This document shows, piece by piece, positions 1 through 12,822 of a stretch of DNA of 64,000 nucleotides. A model generated the notes under the pieces. It had not been told where the DNA came from. It saw only the letters and a program-made list of their open reading frames with translations, and searched no databases. Position numbers and translations under genes: made by a program. How positions within the stretch are numbered: position 1 is the stretch's first letter; each line of letters opens with the position of its first letter. Source of the stretch: Turbatrix aceti (lineage: Eukaryota; Nematoda; Chromadorea; Rhabditida; Panagrolaimidae); assembly GCA_963969345.1 (NCBI GenBank), contig OZ017767.1:186001-250000 (forward strand). The letters are read 5' to 3'.

Positions 1-1024
1 TTGTTCGCATATAGCTCCCGTCAAAACTGAAATAACAATGAAAATATTGAAGAAATACTCATTACATTGCTTTTATGAAATAATTTTTTTTTTCATTTCT
101 AAAAAAACTTTTTTTTGAAAAAAAGTAGAAATACACTGTTTGAAACACAGAAATTAAATAAAAGTTCATGTGCAAGCCAGCTAAAGAACGTGAAAAATGA
201 GCATGACAGGCGGCATACAAATACGCAGGCATGTGTCAATCATTCAAAAAGGCTGTATTATCTAAATGATATTCCTAACCTAATGTAAGTTTTTCGATGA
301 CATAACGTCGAAGATAGCGTCGATCAGTGTACGATTCTTATTATACTTTTTTTTGGAAATATATTATACAAAATGTTCCAAGAAATTTTCTGAACAAAAA
401 AAGATAAATCTTGAAATTAAAGAAAATAAAAACATTGCTTTTGTCAATCCCAGACACATTGTCATTTTTTGATTGCGACAAAAAATTACAAACTTTTTTG
501 TTTTCATTTGTTTGCATTATTTTTTGCCGACGTGTTCAAATGGCAGCATGTACAGCAGCCAGCCGCCTGCCATGCACACATTTAAGAAAAAAATTTCGTC
601 TACAACTGGGAATTGAAGGAGTTCATTTTTCTCATCTATCAAAAAATATTGTGTTTGATGTCTCCTGACAACTCCATCTGGTTTTTCACTTCGATTTTCA
701 CAGAACATTTGCTTTGGAATGTTATGTATCAAATTTTGATTTCAATTTACTTTTTGAAAAAAAAATGCATAAAGTGAAAAAACTTACTTTCCAAAATCGC
801 ACTTTTCAGTAAATGAAAGAGGTTTTCTGTAGAGATGTGATATGTATTGAAATTGATCTTCAAGATAAGGACTCATGCAGGAGTGGCATTGCATTCGATA
901 AGCTAAAACAAACTTATGTGTAAAATTTGTTGTTTTTTCAACAGGAAGTATAGATAATTAGCACTTTTCAACTCCCGCTTGTTCCCATTTTCTCCTATTC
1001 TTTTGTTTATTTTGTTGCAAAAAC
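1..1024. other. AT-rich intergenic DNA, no gene seen
   Basis: No ORF here has splice-flanked structure, codon bias or a recognisable protein family. The short ORFs at 411-668 and 517-732 overlap on opposite strands and are low-complexity. Poly-T and poly-A runs are frequent. I see nothing functional that I can support. Confidence 0.6.
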
Positions 1025-1032
1025 CTTGAGTT

Positions 1033-1441
1033 CAGTGTAACGCAAACCAAAATTATTGCCTTCGCCTTCGCCTTCGCCTTCGCCTCTGTTGGCGAAGGCG
1101 AAGGCGATGAAGGCGCCTCCAGAGACGGAGGCGATCAGAGGCGCCTTTGGTGTCAATTCTCAAATTTTCTATTACAAAATCATAGCAGAAAGCGAAATTA
1201 TGATAATAGAAGGCTTTTGATTCTATTAAATAAAGTGGTAAAGCTGTTTTTTGACTATTTGTGGTTAGAATTTAAAGTCATTCAAATTTTTTGTTCCAAA
1301 TTGTAAAGGTCTGAAGGCGATGGAGGCGAAGGCAATTAGAGGCGATCAATTTTTTGCCTTCGCCTTTGCCTTCGCCTCCGGAGGCGAAGGCGATCTGAAG
1401 GCGCCTCCGGGGGCGATGAAGGCGAAGGCGATGTTACACTG
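1033..1441. mobile_element. hAT-type MITE made of GAAGGC/GCCTTC hexamer repeats
   Basis: The 409-bp element begins CAGTGTAAC and ends GTTACACTG, a 9-bp terminal inverted repeat of the CAGTG type found in hAT transposons. It is bounded by a perfect 8-bp target duplication, CTTGAGTT, at 1025-1032 and 1442-1449; 8 bp is the hAT length. Two GC-rich blocks (about 1058-1152 and 1310-1432) are built from degenerate GAAGGC hexamers in both orientations, with an AT-rich centre. There is no transposase ORF, so it would need a transposase in trans. The boundaries are seen directly; the hAT assignment follows from TIR and duplication length. Confidence 0.85.
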
Positions 1442-1449
1442 CTTGAGTT

Positions 1450-3342
1450 ACGCATTGAAAAGAAAGAAAGGCGCTCCAAGGCACAATAATTTTTAATAAT
1501 ATTTTTTATTTCAGTTTTTGTTGCCAAAGGCTGTGATTTTGGTGTAGAGGTAAATATTTTGAGACACTACGTACACAGCCGGGGGTTATCTTTCCAAGTA
1601 AGGATTTCTTTATAGCCTTTTGTTTTTATTTGATATGTATGTATTTAAACAACGAAATTCTGCTGCTATTTATTTTTTCCTAATTTATGAAAAGCAAAAT
1701 TTGCACAACACTTGTAAAAGTCAAAGAAAACATTTTTGTACATTGCATAAGCACAGCAACAGTGTCAAGTAAATGTAAGATGATAAAACAGCGCAACGAT
1801 GATGGTAAGACGACAGTCCTCAGACTTCCGTTTTTAAGCCTATTATAATATTTTTTATACAACTCACCAAGTGGATTTCCCAGATCACTGACATTGGCTA
1901 TGAGATATGAAAAGACTTGAAGAACGTCGGTAGCCATCAATTAACCCAGTTTAATAACATTTAATTTAGTTTTGAAAAAAAAGGATACAAAAATGTGCAA
2001 AGATAAAACTTCAATTTTAGAGCATTTTTTGAGCAGCTTAAATGTGACAGCGCGAAACAAAAAAGAGATGAGCCAAGTGATGATAGAGATTGTTGACGTT
2101 GGTGAACAAAGCCAATACCGGAAGTTAACGGGAATTTCTTCGCTCCAGTGCACGCTAACAATATGAAAATAAGGAAAAATAGGAGGGATGAACAAGTTGA
2201 TAGGCTGCCGGAAAAGTTGGTTTGTTTAAATCACAATCTGCCTTTGACACTAGAAGCAGTATGAAAAGAGCAGAGGCATAGAAGTCGTGTCGGTGACAGA
2301 TTTTTTTCAAATAACATTAAAAGTAAAAAATTTTTTGGCAAAAAATTATTTTTTCAGAATATTGACAGGATAATGAATAAGGTCTTCCGACGAGATAGTA
2401 AGCCAATGGCCGGAAAGCAAGCAAGAAAGAAGCCCCCTCCCAAATGGCGGCTGACGGTGATGAGGGTGGAGACAAGTGGAGGCTCTTGTCTCTCGTCTTC
2501 GTCTTCTTTCCAGCTTACATAGCCGCATCCATGGCTCTCTAACTAAGCTAAAGGGAAGGCGTGAGGCTTGAGGCGTAAATGGTTTGATACAAGAACGAAC
2601 AGGGCAAAAATGGAAAGCTGTCAGTTATGGACTATGAACACAGAGACATTGTTTAACATTTATTTTCTTACAATAAATGCCCCTGCTGAGGTTGAAACGC
2701 GGGGCCGTGGTGATTTGAATGGTTTGTCTAAAGCAGCGCTAGGGGCAAGAAAAGCACTGACGGCGCCCTAAGGAAAGGGGTACTAAATCTTGCCCATCCT
2801 GTGTGGTCTGTCGCTGACAATAACAACCAGAAGAAATTTCATGGGGAGAAAACATGTATAGGTGAGAAAACTTGTCATCATATTCACAGTAGAAGTTCAG
2901 GTGTGTGAAAAGATAAAATTAAAAACGATTTTTAATTTCTCATTTCAATAATAATTCTTAACGGTATTTTTTTGCAATTTTTTAGAAGAGTTGATCTTTT
3001 TAATTTTTTTTTCACGGCGCACATGTCAATGCAAATCGTTTTGCGTTTTTTGTCATCCTCACAATTAACAAAATAGTTTTGAAGTTAGAACGAACTTATT
3101 TTTGGTTACTGCATTGTCGTCTATTCACCAACAAGATGGTCCCACATTTTTTAGTCTAAAAGAGGATTTTTGGAATTGCAAAAGAAGCGGATTGACAAAA
3201 CTCCCGTGCGCACCAGCCTAGCTTTTTGTATAAAACTATATTTATAAATTAAAAACTATATGTATTTTTGTGTTCTTTAACTGTATTTATCGCTAAACAA
3301 ATATATTTTTAAACAAAGCAAGCATTAACTCTTCTTGATTGG
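1450..3342. other. AT-rich intergenic DNA, no gene seen
   Basis: Short ORFs on both strands lack splice context or recognisable families. The stretch near 2390-2530 is somewhat GC-richer but gives only low-complexity Arg-rich translations. Nothing here can be called a gene. Confidence 0.5.
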
Positions 3343-3651
3343 ATGCATTTCATTTCATGGCATTATGACATTAATCAGTTTGAATTAAATTACCCCAAAA
3401 TCATGCAAACAAATGACAGGCTAGACGCATCAAGAGACTTTGAAATCGAATCTTTACAAAACAAGTACGCCAACTTAGAAATTTGCTTTCAATTAGCCTT
3501 GATTAGACCTACCAGAAAAAAAATCGAAAACAATGGAAACACAAATTTCGATAAGAGATTTTAATGCATTTGTCAATGATCATGTCCGCTTGGTAGAAGA
3601 TAGGACAGACCTTGAAAGTCAGTATGATTATACTACAAGGGTTTATGCGTG
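3343..3651 (+). pseudogene. Possible decayed coding fragment, unrecognised
   Basis: Two adjacent reading frames have normal-looking amino-acid composition in otherwise repetitive DNA. The first is an ORF at 3343-3564, rich in charged residues and partly helical-looking (DASRDFEIESLQNKYANLE). The second, in another frame, runs from the ATG near 3531 to a TAG near 3656 and contains RDFNAFVNDHVRLVEDRTD. A frame change between two coding-like stretches suggests a frameshifted gene remnant, but I recognise no family and see no convincing splice sites. It could be chance. Confidence 0.2.
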
Positions 3652-3657
3652 TTTCTA

Positions 3658-4106
3658 GATCATTTTTTAAGCCGTTTTTGACGAACAATAAAAAAGCTTT
3701 TTCCCTTTCGTTCTCAAAAAAAAGTTTTGTCGTGTATTTTTGTAACTTGTCTTCTTCATTTTATGAATTTTATGATAAATTACACAATTTTATTACTTGC
3801 CTAAGCGATGAGATTTTGTTACTCCAATTTTTGTACTATTGCTGCGAAAATAGATAACTTTACTATATTTCATGCCAGTCACACAAAGGCATGTATATTC
3901 TGACAACGAGTGTTGACAAGTATTCCTCGGAGAACATACCCGTGCAGAGTTTTTGTTCTGACATGTTTCATATTTTTTAAGAAAGTTGAATTTCATGTAA
4001 TATCCAGGTAACAATTTTTATAAAAAGCTTAGAATACGGTATTTTTAATTGTTCTACATAATTGTAAAAATGAAAAAAAAGTATTTCAGAATTAAAAATG
4101 CATATT
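3658..4106. other. AT-rich intergenic DNA, nothing recognised
   Basis: Low-complexity, T-rich sequence with overlapping short ORFs on both strands and no recognisable features. Confidence 0.5.
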
Positions 4107-4200
4107 ATACTGCTCTACTCCTCAATATCCCTCTAATTTTTGTGATGAGTAAATTAAGCACGAAATTCTCATGACAAGAGTAACAAATGTAAAATGTAAT
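4107..4200 (+). repeat. Degenerate 3' end of non-LTR family A
   Basis: This is a diverged copy of the family A 3' terminus seen cleanly at 31659-31749 and 45162-45254. It keeps the order: ACTCCTCAATATCCCTCTAA, then TGATGAGTAAATTAAGCACG, then AAGAGTAACAAATG followed by short A/T-rich repeats. It has no protein-coding part. Alignment is by eye and identity is modest. Confidence 0.5.
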
Positions 4201-4489
4201 ATAAATGTAATTAATGCCGTTCCTATCATTGTCTGACTATTGTAATGTTGTATAATATGGTACATGAACGATACAGACTAATTAACAAAATGAAATGAAT
4301 TAATACTGTTAACGTTAATTTTTTTGATAATTATATTATTAATCTTTGATTTAATCAAAAAATAATGTTAATATTTTTGATAATTTTTAGAATGTATTTA
4401 TTAAAAATTGTGTTTTGTAAAAAATTATATCAAAAAAGAAACAAAACTAAAACTATCATACTTTTTTTTTGAAAATTACTTGACGTCTG

Positions 4490-4790
4490 AAGTTCGATTC
4501 CGGGCCGTGTCACGGCGGCTTTCTCTAGCAAATTCCATTCACGACAAGCTTGTCATCATTCTCAACACTCAACTCCGCTCCAGCAACGAACAACGAACTA
4601 CATATCCCTCCCCCACGCGAGCTGCGCACTCTGGGGACAGTAGCGCAACATCCCTCCAGGACTTCTCGACTCCCCGACTCCAAAGTCCGCGTTTACATCC
4701 ATAGGCAGAGGTAGACGTCCCATGAAATCGCATTATGATGTTGTATGTAATGTGGTTCTAACCATTGAAAAGGACAGTAAATAAATAAAA
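4490..4790 (+). mobile_element. 3' end of a non-LTR retrotransposon, family C
   Basis: The last 90 bp (about 4703-4790: GCAGAGGTAGACGTCCCATG, ATTATGATGTTGTATGTAAT, AACCATTGAAAAGGACAGTA, then an AAATAAAT tail) match, in reverse, a second copy at 17463-17552. Upstream sequence from about 4490 is GC-richer and has an open frame ending at 4704, probably the decayed C-terminus of the element's polyprotein, though no domain is recognisable. The dispersed copies, 5' truncation and A-rich tail point to target-primed reverse transcription. Confidence 0.5.
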
Positions 4791-7700
4791 ACTACAAAAA
4801 AAAGTATGATTTTGTGCAGTCTTTTTTGAGATCAACGTTTAATTTACTTTACTGTTTGCAAATAATAATCTAATCAATTTTAATTCGCACAAAAAATGTA
4901 GATTTTTTTCTTGATAATACATATATGCACTAAAACCCTTAATACCTAAAATTACAAAAAAGTTTTATTTTAATGGTAAGATCAAACTGGCATGCTTGTG
5001 TGACCCTCATTTCGTAAAAAAAGTGAATAAATTCTGCAATAAACAATGAAGTGTAGACCGAATGAAAGCTGAGAAGTGCCAAATTGACGACAGGCAAGCG
5101 CCGTCCGACCCGCTCGCCTGCGTGATGCGTGTTTAGTGCACAGTTGATGATAAAAAAGAAGTAGAAGGAAAAAAATAGAAACACGAAAGCTTTTTTTAAT
5201 CGGTCTGCATTTCGGTAATTCTCGATGAAAAACACAGAGCAGAGCGTACTTTTACATCACAGCTTGTTGTTAATGGACTGGGAAAAAGCGAAAATATGCT
5301 GTTTCTACTTTTTACAAGCTTTCTATTTATTGGAAAATCGTCTATTTCCGTTTAACCCAAAAAATTGCAACATAAACTGATAAAAAATGCTAAATGTGAG
5401 AGTTAAGAAAACTACCGAAGTAACATTAGTGAAACCCAGTAATCCCATATTCTGCATAAAAAATGGGTGATCATGAATTAGAATAAAAAAATTATTTATT
5501 TCGATTTGAAAAATGTTAGTTTTTGTTCAAACGTGCCAAAAGTTATTCACAAACCCTACCGCTTATTAGCGACTGTGAAACAGATGAAGCTTCTTGTTGT
5601 CGCTGATTTCTAAATACCTTTACCAGTTCGTGGTTGTGATGGTCTGTAAAACAAGGTTTTATGATCCAAAAAAAATTATGCATTGCTTTTTTGTTAAACG
5701 TTTTTGTGAAACATTAACGTTTAATAAAAAATACCATATTTCCATATTTCGATAATCTAAGTTTTTTTACTTTGAATGTTTGTTGTGCTTAGCAAAAATT
5801 GTTGGACAGCTTAAAAAAATTTAAACCCATATTTTTCTTTCAAAAAGAAAAAAACCATTTTGTTATCAAAATTACCGCTCAAAAAGTAAAATATTGCTTG
5901 ACAGATATCACGTAGACAGAAACACGTAATTCAATTCAAATCACACTCAGACAGAGAAAAAAGAATGCCGTGCGTGCACCTGCAGTTCAACAATTGATAG
6001 GCGTCTGTTCACAAATGTTACTTACATCCTCACTTGTGTTCAAGCAGGTTGAAAAATTAAGTATGAAAAAGTATACAACATGTCAGATATCAAGTGACCT
6101 TTGAAAACACATAAAAGAAATGAAATAGTGTAAATACGAATTGAAGTGCCACGGCTGGCTAAAAGCTACGAACCAATTGATTATAACATGCTAATCAGCA
6201 TTATGCAACACTAATTTATTTAGACCATTGATTTTGGCTTAAGCATATATTATTTTTGCAAAACAAAAAAAATAAAAAAAATTTAAAAAAAATAGCGGGG
6301 CATGAAACAATGCAGCAACAAAAAAATAACCCACCAGGTTCAAGAGGCGGCGCTGGATCGTGAATGTTAGCAAGTATAAATGAAAAAAGTTTTGTAAACT
6401 GTGTGGTCATTTATACTTCTTTCGGTAGTGTACTAGTCGTTTTGAACGTTGCTGCTACCGTCAACAACGCGATTCATTTTACTGTCGACTGCCTGGTGAC
6501 AACTGGGTGAATTACGATTTTGATCTAGTTTTTCTGGATTTTATCATTTGTGATTGACAGGCCCAGCAGTGGCAGGCTGGGCTGGGATGAAAAAGCGAAT
6601 GGTTTGAAGACAAACTACCCTCAATCGTGTCGAAAAAAATGTCTGGAGAGTGAAGTATCAGGAAATCACTTTCTCGAGAACTCGAATAGGTTAACCGGCA
6701 ACACTTCTTGAAGAAGACCCGATTAGGCACTTGGATACTGGGGTTATCTACGAAAAAGAAAAATGTTTACAACAATCGGAAAAAATAGATCGCGATAGGA
6801 TAATAAAACGGTAAGCAGAATAAAAATAACAATCAAACTTTTATGTTTTCAACAGATAGGCAGTAGACAGGCCAAAGCATCACACAGACTGAATTGCATG
6901 TAGTACACGCACGCTTGCATCTCCTACAAAGCGCTCCTGAGAAGCGCCGCCTACCACTTGTTCTTCTTCTATTTTTTGCTTTGAGCCAGCTTGTTCCTCG
7001 AGGCAAGAAGCCGTGCAGTAACTCAGTAAGCATTTAACTACATAAACAGTAAGCGTATGGTGATACGTTAATGATAACAAAAAAGTGTGAAGCAGATTGA
7101 ATTTTGTTCCACATCTTTGTGCTATTATGATGTTTGCTTTTAATTTTGGCCAACAGGAGCAAGAATGCTATATGTTTTTTTTTCTATTTTTTTGCGTCGT
7201 GCTGTGAAAAAAAATTAAATTAAAAGCTCGCATCAAAATGTGTAAACAATGCAATATTTTTTTTTATTGGAAGAAAAGGACATTTTATGTCACCGCTACT
7301 GATGCTACAAATGCTAAGGAATTTTTGCGTTAGAACAAAACCATAAAAGATGTCTGGCTTTCAAGGAATCGCAATTGACGGATGTAAAAGTTCATACAAC
7401 AACAATAAATATTTTGTCGGGGCTAATAAAGACGATTAGATCTTCGGCATGCAAAACGAAACCGTAGATAGCTTTTGTGTTCGAATGCGCATGCACTGAT
7501 GGTTATTTAGTAGATGCGAGGGAAAAATGATTCACACTTGGCTTCTAATATTGTTTGTATTTATAAGCTCGTAAAAGTGCTAAAAATTAATGGAATGCAA
7601 AAATTCTATGATAAATTTTTTACCACCAATTGTTTTCAAAAAACAGTGCAACTCATATTTTAACTCGTATTAAGATAATTTGATTATAGCTGTAATTACC

Positions 7701-8749
7701 TTTAGCTAATTAGCTAAAAATGATTCAATTTTTATTTTCAGTCATGTGACCGCACGGTTTTGGAAGACGAAAAAACGAATGAAAAAAGCGTTTCACACTA
7801 GATTCATCGTCAAGGATTTACATATTTTGATATAAAATATGTTATAATCAGACGGTTTCTAAACATTTTAGAAAAATTTGGCATGAATAAATTCCAATTC
7901 ATTCATTATAAGTTTTTAGAGATCAGAAAGAACATTATTTGTGCTCAATTATATGTATATGTTTCGACAGAAAAGATTGTATACAAATACCAAAACTAGA
8001 AGTCTCTCGTGACATTTTCAAACAAATAATCACTCGGACGCTTAAGTTAGTCAGTGTTCTAACTCTCTCTCTCCTCCATCGCCTATCCACAGTTGTCGTT
8101 GTTGGGAGATTTGGTTAGATTAGTCAGGGGGACGAGGAGGGCATCAGCAGGAAGGCAAGCAAGCTGTTGAACAGAGGCGACGACCATTTCTTCCCCTCTG
8201 CTCCCTGTTGACCAACGTCCAGGCCAAGTAGAAAAGCTCAGTCAATTGGAATGAAGAACAGAGGAGGGATTAGACGTGAGCATGTTATGTACCACAGAAT
8301 AAAAGGCACTAAATACAAGAAGGTCTGGTCCTCCGGTCTCTCTTTTCACTCTCGGTTTTTGTAATTATGTGCTGGGAATGCCGTTAACTGACTCGCTGAT
8401 ACGTGTTGCGCTTCTTCGCTGTTGGCTGCGCCAAATGGGGGTGTTGAGTGAGCGATTAGAAATTGAACAAAAAAATGATTATAGTAGAAACCGAAAGTGA
8501 ACAACAAAAACCAGATTATTGAATGTTGCAAAATATTAGCAGAAACTTGATAGCAAATCGGGATACATACATAAAGACCGAATCAACACATACATAAAGA
8601 CAGAATCAACATCTAAAATCGTAAATTAGAAAAATCTACATTTTTTATCAAAAAATAGTATTTTTGTCACAAAAAATTTGTGAATTTGGTGGCGCCAGTT
8701 TTCAAAAATTTGTAATTTATAAAATATTTGATTTAAGGAATTCCAAAAT
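4791..8749. other. Long AT-rich intergenic stretch, no gene seen
   Basis: Nearly 4 kb with only short, overlapping ORFs on both strands and no plausible exon chain. Moderately GC-richer patches occur around 6900-7020 and 8060-8250, and there is a CT microsatellite near 8062. I see no tRNA, no snRNA and no gene that I can support. Confidence 0.5.
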
Positions 8750-8892
8750 ACTCCTGCCAAGGACTACGACGTGGCGCAGGTTGCAGCGATTGACGGCGCG
8801 CTCGTGCGATCCCGATACTCTTCACTATCTCTCTAACTTTTTGTGATCAGTAATTCAGCACGAGGAAGAGTAATAAATAAAATGAAATGAAA
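8750..8892 (+). mobile_element. Diverged 5'-truncated copy of non-LTR family A
   Basis: The sequence from AAGGACTACGACGTGGCGCA to the tail AATAAATAAAATGAAATGAA is collinear with 31610-31749, where the same codons end the retroelement ORF ([14 protein letters not shown]). This copy is more diverged, has a short run of open frame and ends in a different short tandem repeat (AAATG). It is an older 3' fragment of the same family. Confidence 0.65.
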
Positions 8893-10968
8893 TTTAATGA
8901 TAGTTGTAAATCACAGTAACAAACAAAGAAATTCAAAAACAACCCGCCGATTCAAACAATTTCATAAAAGGAACAATTTTATTTTCCTACAACTTGGTAG
9001 ATTCATCATGTTTGCAATTTGTAACAAATTAGACCCCAACATGACTTTTCGTCACATTATGAAGCAAGAAAATGGAAGAAAGTAAGTTTCAAAGCAGTAC
9101 TGTTAATGGCATGGTACTGCGAGCAAAAGATTGTAAATTTGGCACTAACACGACATACGGGCTCAAACCCATTGAAGCGGCTTTGATCTTGTTGCCTGTG
9201 CTACGAAGCGAAGGGGAAAGTCAGAGTCAACAGACAACCGAAATGGAACGGCAGGACAGGGCAGGGAGGGCGGGTGCTTATGCTTTCGAATACTTTGATA
9301 TTTATAACTTATGTTAAAGCAGAATCCTTATTCTCAGGGAACTCATCCAATGCTACACAATCGTTAACAACAATGTTTGGAGTCAACGATTTTAAAGCAC
9401 TTTTCATAAAAAAAGTTAAACAAAACAAATGTCGTCTGTCAACCTACTATTTACTATGCTGGCCAGATGGATTTTTGCTTTTACTGCTTTTTTTTCGTCG
9501 CCTGTACTCATCTCATCTTATCTTTGTCGGCACTTTTTCAAACAAATTTTTTTTGTCAGCACGCAACGGGCACCGGCATCGTGGCTGACGCCGCCGTCGA
9601 CGACGGCGACTGATGACCATGTGTGTGCCTTGAAGCGTTGAAAGCAGAAAAAATAAAATTAATCTGCGCAAAATGCGAAACAATTCAATTTTATTTGAGT
9701 TGTTGTATACGCGAAGCAAGCGAGAACGAGGGCTTCAAAGTCTCAGTTGTCGGCGGCGACGCGTCAACGCGCCGAGCCGCGCCATTCCGCGTGAATGAGA
9801 CCGGCGAATCGGTGGGTGCGTTCAAGTACCCTCGGCACCCGACAACCGTATGCTCTACACTTCCCGCTTTTTTGAGTACCTAACAATCATAAAAGACGCT
9901 GTCAGAAAAAGAAAAAAAGAAAAAAATGGGTGAAAAAATGTTTGAAAAAGGATGAAGAAGAGGCAAGCATGTAACAATTTATACAATTTGGCAGTAACTA
10001 GATAATTTAAATTTACTTTTGGTCAGTTGAGACTACAAAGTTGTGAGACGCGACTGAACTTGCTGCTTTATCCGTCCAAAAGTTCAGAATTTTTTTTTAA
10101 CCGATGATCGTTGACCATTAAAGCCAAAAAAAATACAACGATTTTATTAAAATAAGGAAGTTCCGTATGAATTCGGTTTAGTCATTTTTGGTCAAACATG
10201 TTTTTTAGGAAATGCAGAAGTTTTTAAAATGCAATAAAGATGACCAAAACAAAAGTGAAAGCAGGACTGATGAACCGATAAAATAAGGATCCACATTTTA
10301 TTAAAATTGACAGTACAAAAAATTGACGGTACAAAAATATCAAAATTTAGGAAAAATATATTACCCCTTTTTTCACTCTAAATTGTATTTACGCATTTTT
10401 ATTATTGTTTTTATTTATGATTCTCTCTTGTCAAAATTTTCTTATGAAAAAAAATTGTTTGTTATTTTTGATATAAACAAAGAAAGCCAAACTTACTGTA
10501 CTGAATCAATCTCTGCTGAGGATGCTGATCTCTCCATGATGAAGAACGTTTTCTTCTCTCAACGTGAAGCCTTGCAGTATTGTCAGTCGGAATGCCATCC
10601 TCCTCCAAGAGTGAGCATGGCATTTTTGCGGCGGTGACGATAATGGGCAAAGTAATAGTTAACAATAAGAAACAATATAGCTTTCCAATAAGTGCGAAAG
10701 GGCGATAAATCATTTTTCGTTTAGTTCAATAATACAATTAACGACGACGCAGGTGGCAACAAAAAAAGTTGCTCATGACCGATGAGAAAAGCTGACCAGT
10801 TTAATGCTGCGATTGCAACTGTGTGAGCTAAGATAGGTCGCGTTAAAAGTTAAAACCTCTAAAAATATTTTACTTTAAACAAGAGAAATAGTTGAATTAT
10901 TCAAGATTCGAAACGAAAAAAATGTTGCATAAACCCTACAAATCGGCAATTCGGATTGAAAAAAGTTG
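8893..10968. other. Intergenic DNA, no gene seen
   Basis: ORFs are short and overlap on opposite strands. A GC-rich patch at about 9570-9860 contains a small palindrome (GCCGTCGACGACGGC) and translates to Arg/Ala-rich sequence without a family match. No splice-supported exon chain was found. Confidence 0.5.
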
Positions 10969-11036
10969 AAACGTCGGGATTATTAAGTATAAAATAATCC
11001 CGACGTTTAATAATTTTATACTTATTAAACGTCGGT
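10969..11036. repeat. Nested hairpin next to a family A copy
   Basis: The arms AAACGTCGGGATTATT (10969-10984) and AATAATCCCGACGTTT (10993-11008) are perfect complements around an 8-nt spacer. A third copy of AAACGTCGG follows at 11028-11036, and TAAGTATAAAAT is itself repeated inverted at 11013-11024. The structure abuts the 5' end of the family A fragment. Confidence 0.8.
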
Positions 11037-11134
11037 GCAATCTCGATACTCATCACTGTCTCTTTAATTTTGTAATGAGTAATTATGCACGAGTAAGAGT
11101 AATAAAGTAAAGTAAAGTAAAGTAAAGTATTATT
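11037..11134 (+). mobile_element. 3' end of non-LTR family A, (AAAGT)n tail
   Basis: A 5'-truncated fragment carrying the conserved 3' terminus: TGCAATCTCGATACTCATCA, TAATTTTGTAATGAGTAATT, ATGCACGAGTAAGAGTAATA, then a run of AAAGT pentamers. It is nearly identical to the copies at 31659-31749 and 45162-45254 and to the reverse copy at 50329-50430. A tail of tandem short repeats rather than poly-A is typical of RTE-like elements. Its target duplication is not clear. Confidence 0.75.
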
Positions 11135-12822
11135 TTTAATAAAAAATTTTACATTCCGATTAAAGAGTAAACTCTAAATACAAATTTTACAAAAACTAGT
11201 AACAACTCAAATTAAGTTGTGTCACAAAACGATAGCACATATTTTTTTTACACAGTGCAGTCAGTTAGTTGTACCACAAGCAGCTTGGGCAAGTACCACC
11301 ATCAAAACCGGCGTGAATATTCGTTCTGTCAAAAAGCAATAAAAACTAAACATAAAATCTTGGCATAATGTGCCACTTTTTACACACTGTTAAAAAAATG
11401 TCCCAAAAGCAACAACAAGAACATATTTTCTAGCAAATTTTATTATTTTTGTGACATCCGAAAACGCAAAAAACAAAAAAATTTAAAGCATTTTGAATGT
11501 TCATTTTTTTTATCTCAACAGCCGAGAGATATCGATAGCACAACGCGCCATCAAAAAACGCAGGCGGATAAAAGTTAGTTGAGTGATTGCCCTTTTTTTG
11601 CTTTCTCTTGTTTTTTGCCTGCAGGATTCTTTTCGCTATGTTTTGTTCTTACTTAGACTATGCCCTTCGTCGAACGTGTCATAAATTATAAATTTTAAAT
11701 TTGTACGGTCAACAGGCGCCGCACTGACTGTTTTACCCTCAGTCGGAAAAAGTTGCAGCCTCGAAGGCAGTAGCAGTGCACTGACTAGCTCGGTTTCTGA
11801 TATTCTTACTCAATTTTTTTTGTAACTTTAACATTTTGATGTGTATGATGTTAATGTTAGATACCTTAAGAAAAATTTCCGAGGTTCAATTTAACCCTAA
11901 TGTTTGTTTTGGGGACAATTATAAATTTTTCTGCCTCAATTGCACATTTTTGGATTACAAAACATCTAACAAAACACTTATTAATTTATAAATTATTTTT
12001 TATCATAATTTTACAGTCCCCGTAGTCACAGGTTAGAAAGAACTGAATGACGCTTCAGAAAAGCAGTTTCCATTCCAACTGCCTTTTTTTCCATCCTGTT
12101 TCGACGTTTCAACACTTTAATCTCAAAAATTAGAGCAATAAAATATGCGCACACGCTTAGCCTAGCTTGGCGTGCCTGTGTTTGCCAATGGCATCCATTT
12201 GAAGCTGTATACTATAAGTTTGTACGGATATAGTATACAGGGATGCTTGATAAATAGCCGTACTTTGTTGTGGTATTCCTATGACCGAAAAAAGTGCTGT
12301 TTGCGTAAGCGTGAATTCAAGAGTGCCAGGGCAGGAGGGAGGATAGGGCGTTTATCGGGTGAGTGATAGGAAAGCGGAGCAGCTGCCAAATAGTTTGGAA
12401 TAGGAGAAGGAGGAGAGTCAAGGACCCACAACAGAAGCAGACTGCCAATAGGGAAGGATTCGGCTCGGCGGAAGAAAAAATAAAAAAACAGTGAGCACAA
12501 ACAATGGACCTTATTTTCCCTCCCAAAATAGAAATAAAATTTTTATTCAGTTACTGAAAAACTATCGTACATAAATATGAATTGCATTTTTTTCTGGAAG
12601 AAAAAAGTATAATAGGCGTTGTTTGCTGTAGGAAAACTTGGGTAAAATGGTTTTTTATCGTTAAAACTATTTTTTTAATAATTGTTTTACATAAAAAATA
12701 TAAACAATTTAAAATTTACAAAAATCAAGCATGTAAAAATGCTGAAATTTCAAGTGCTATAAAATGTTTTCAGAAAGCACAGATTTCTCTCACTTTTACT
12801 TTTGTAACATTGTTAATTGAAA
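11135..12822. other. AT-rich intergenic DNA, no gene seen
   Basis: No recognisable gene. ORFs at 12279-12526 overlap on both strands and read as low-complexity hydrophobic peptides. Nothing else can be supported. Confidence 0.5.

Noticed and set aside
1058..1432. Possible CRISPR-like or satellite array
   Set aside because: The hexamers have no regular spacers and lie within hAT termini and an 8-bp duplication.
4490..4510. Possible tRNA/SINE B-box (AAGTTCGATTCCGGG)
   Set aside because: The flanks do not form a T-arm stem and there is no A-box at the right distance, so neither a tRNA gene nor a tRNA-derived SINE head is supported.
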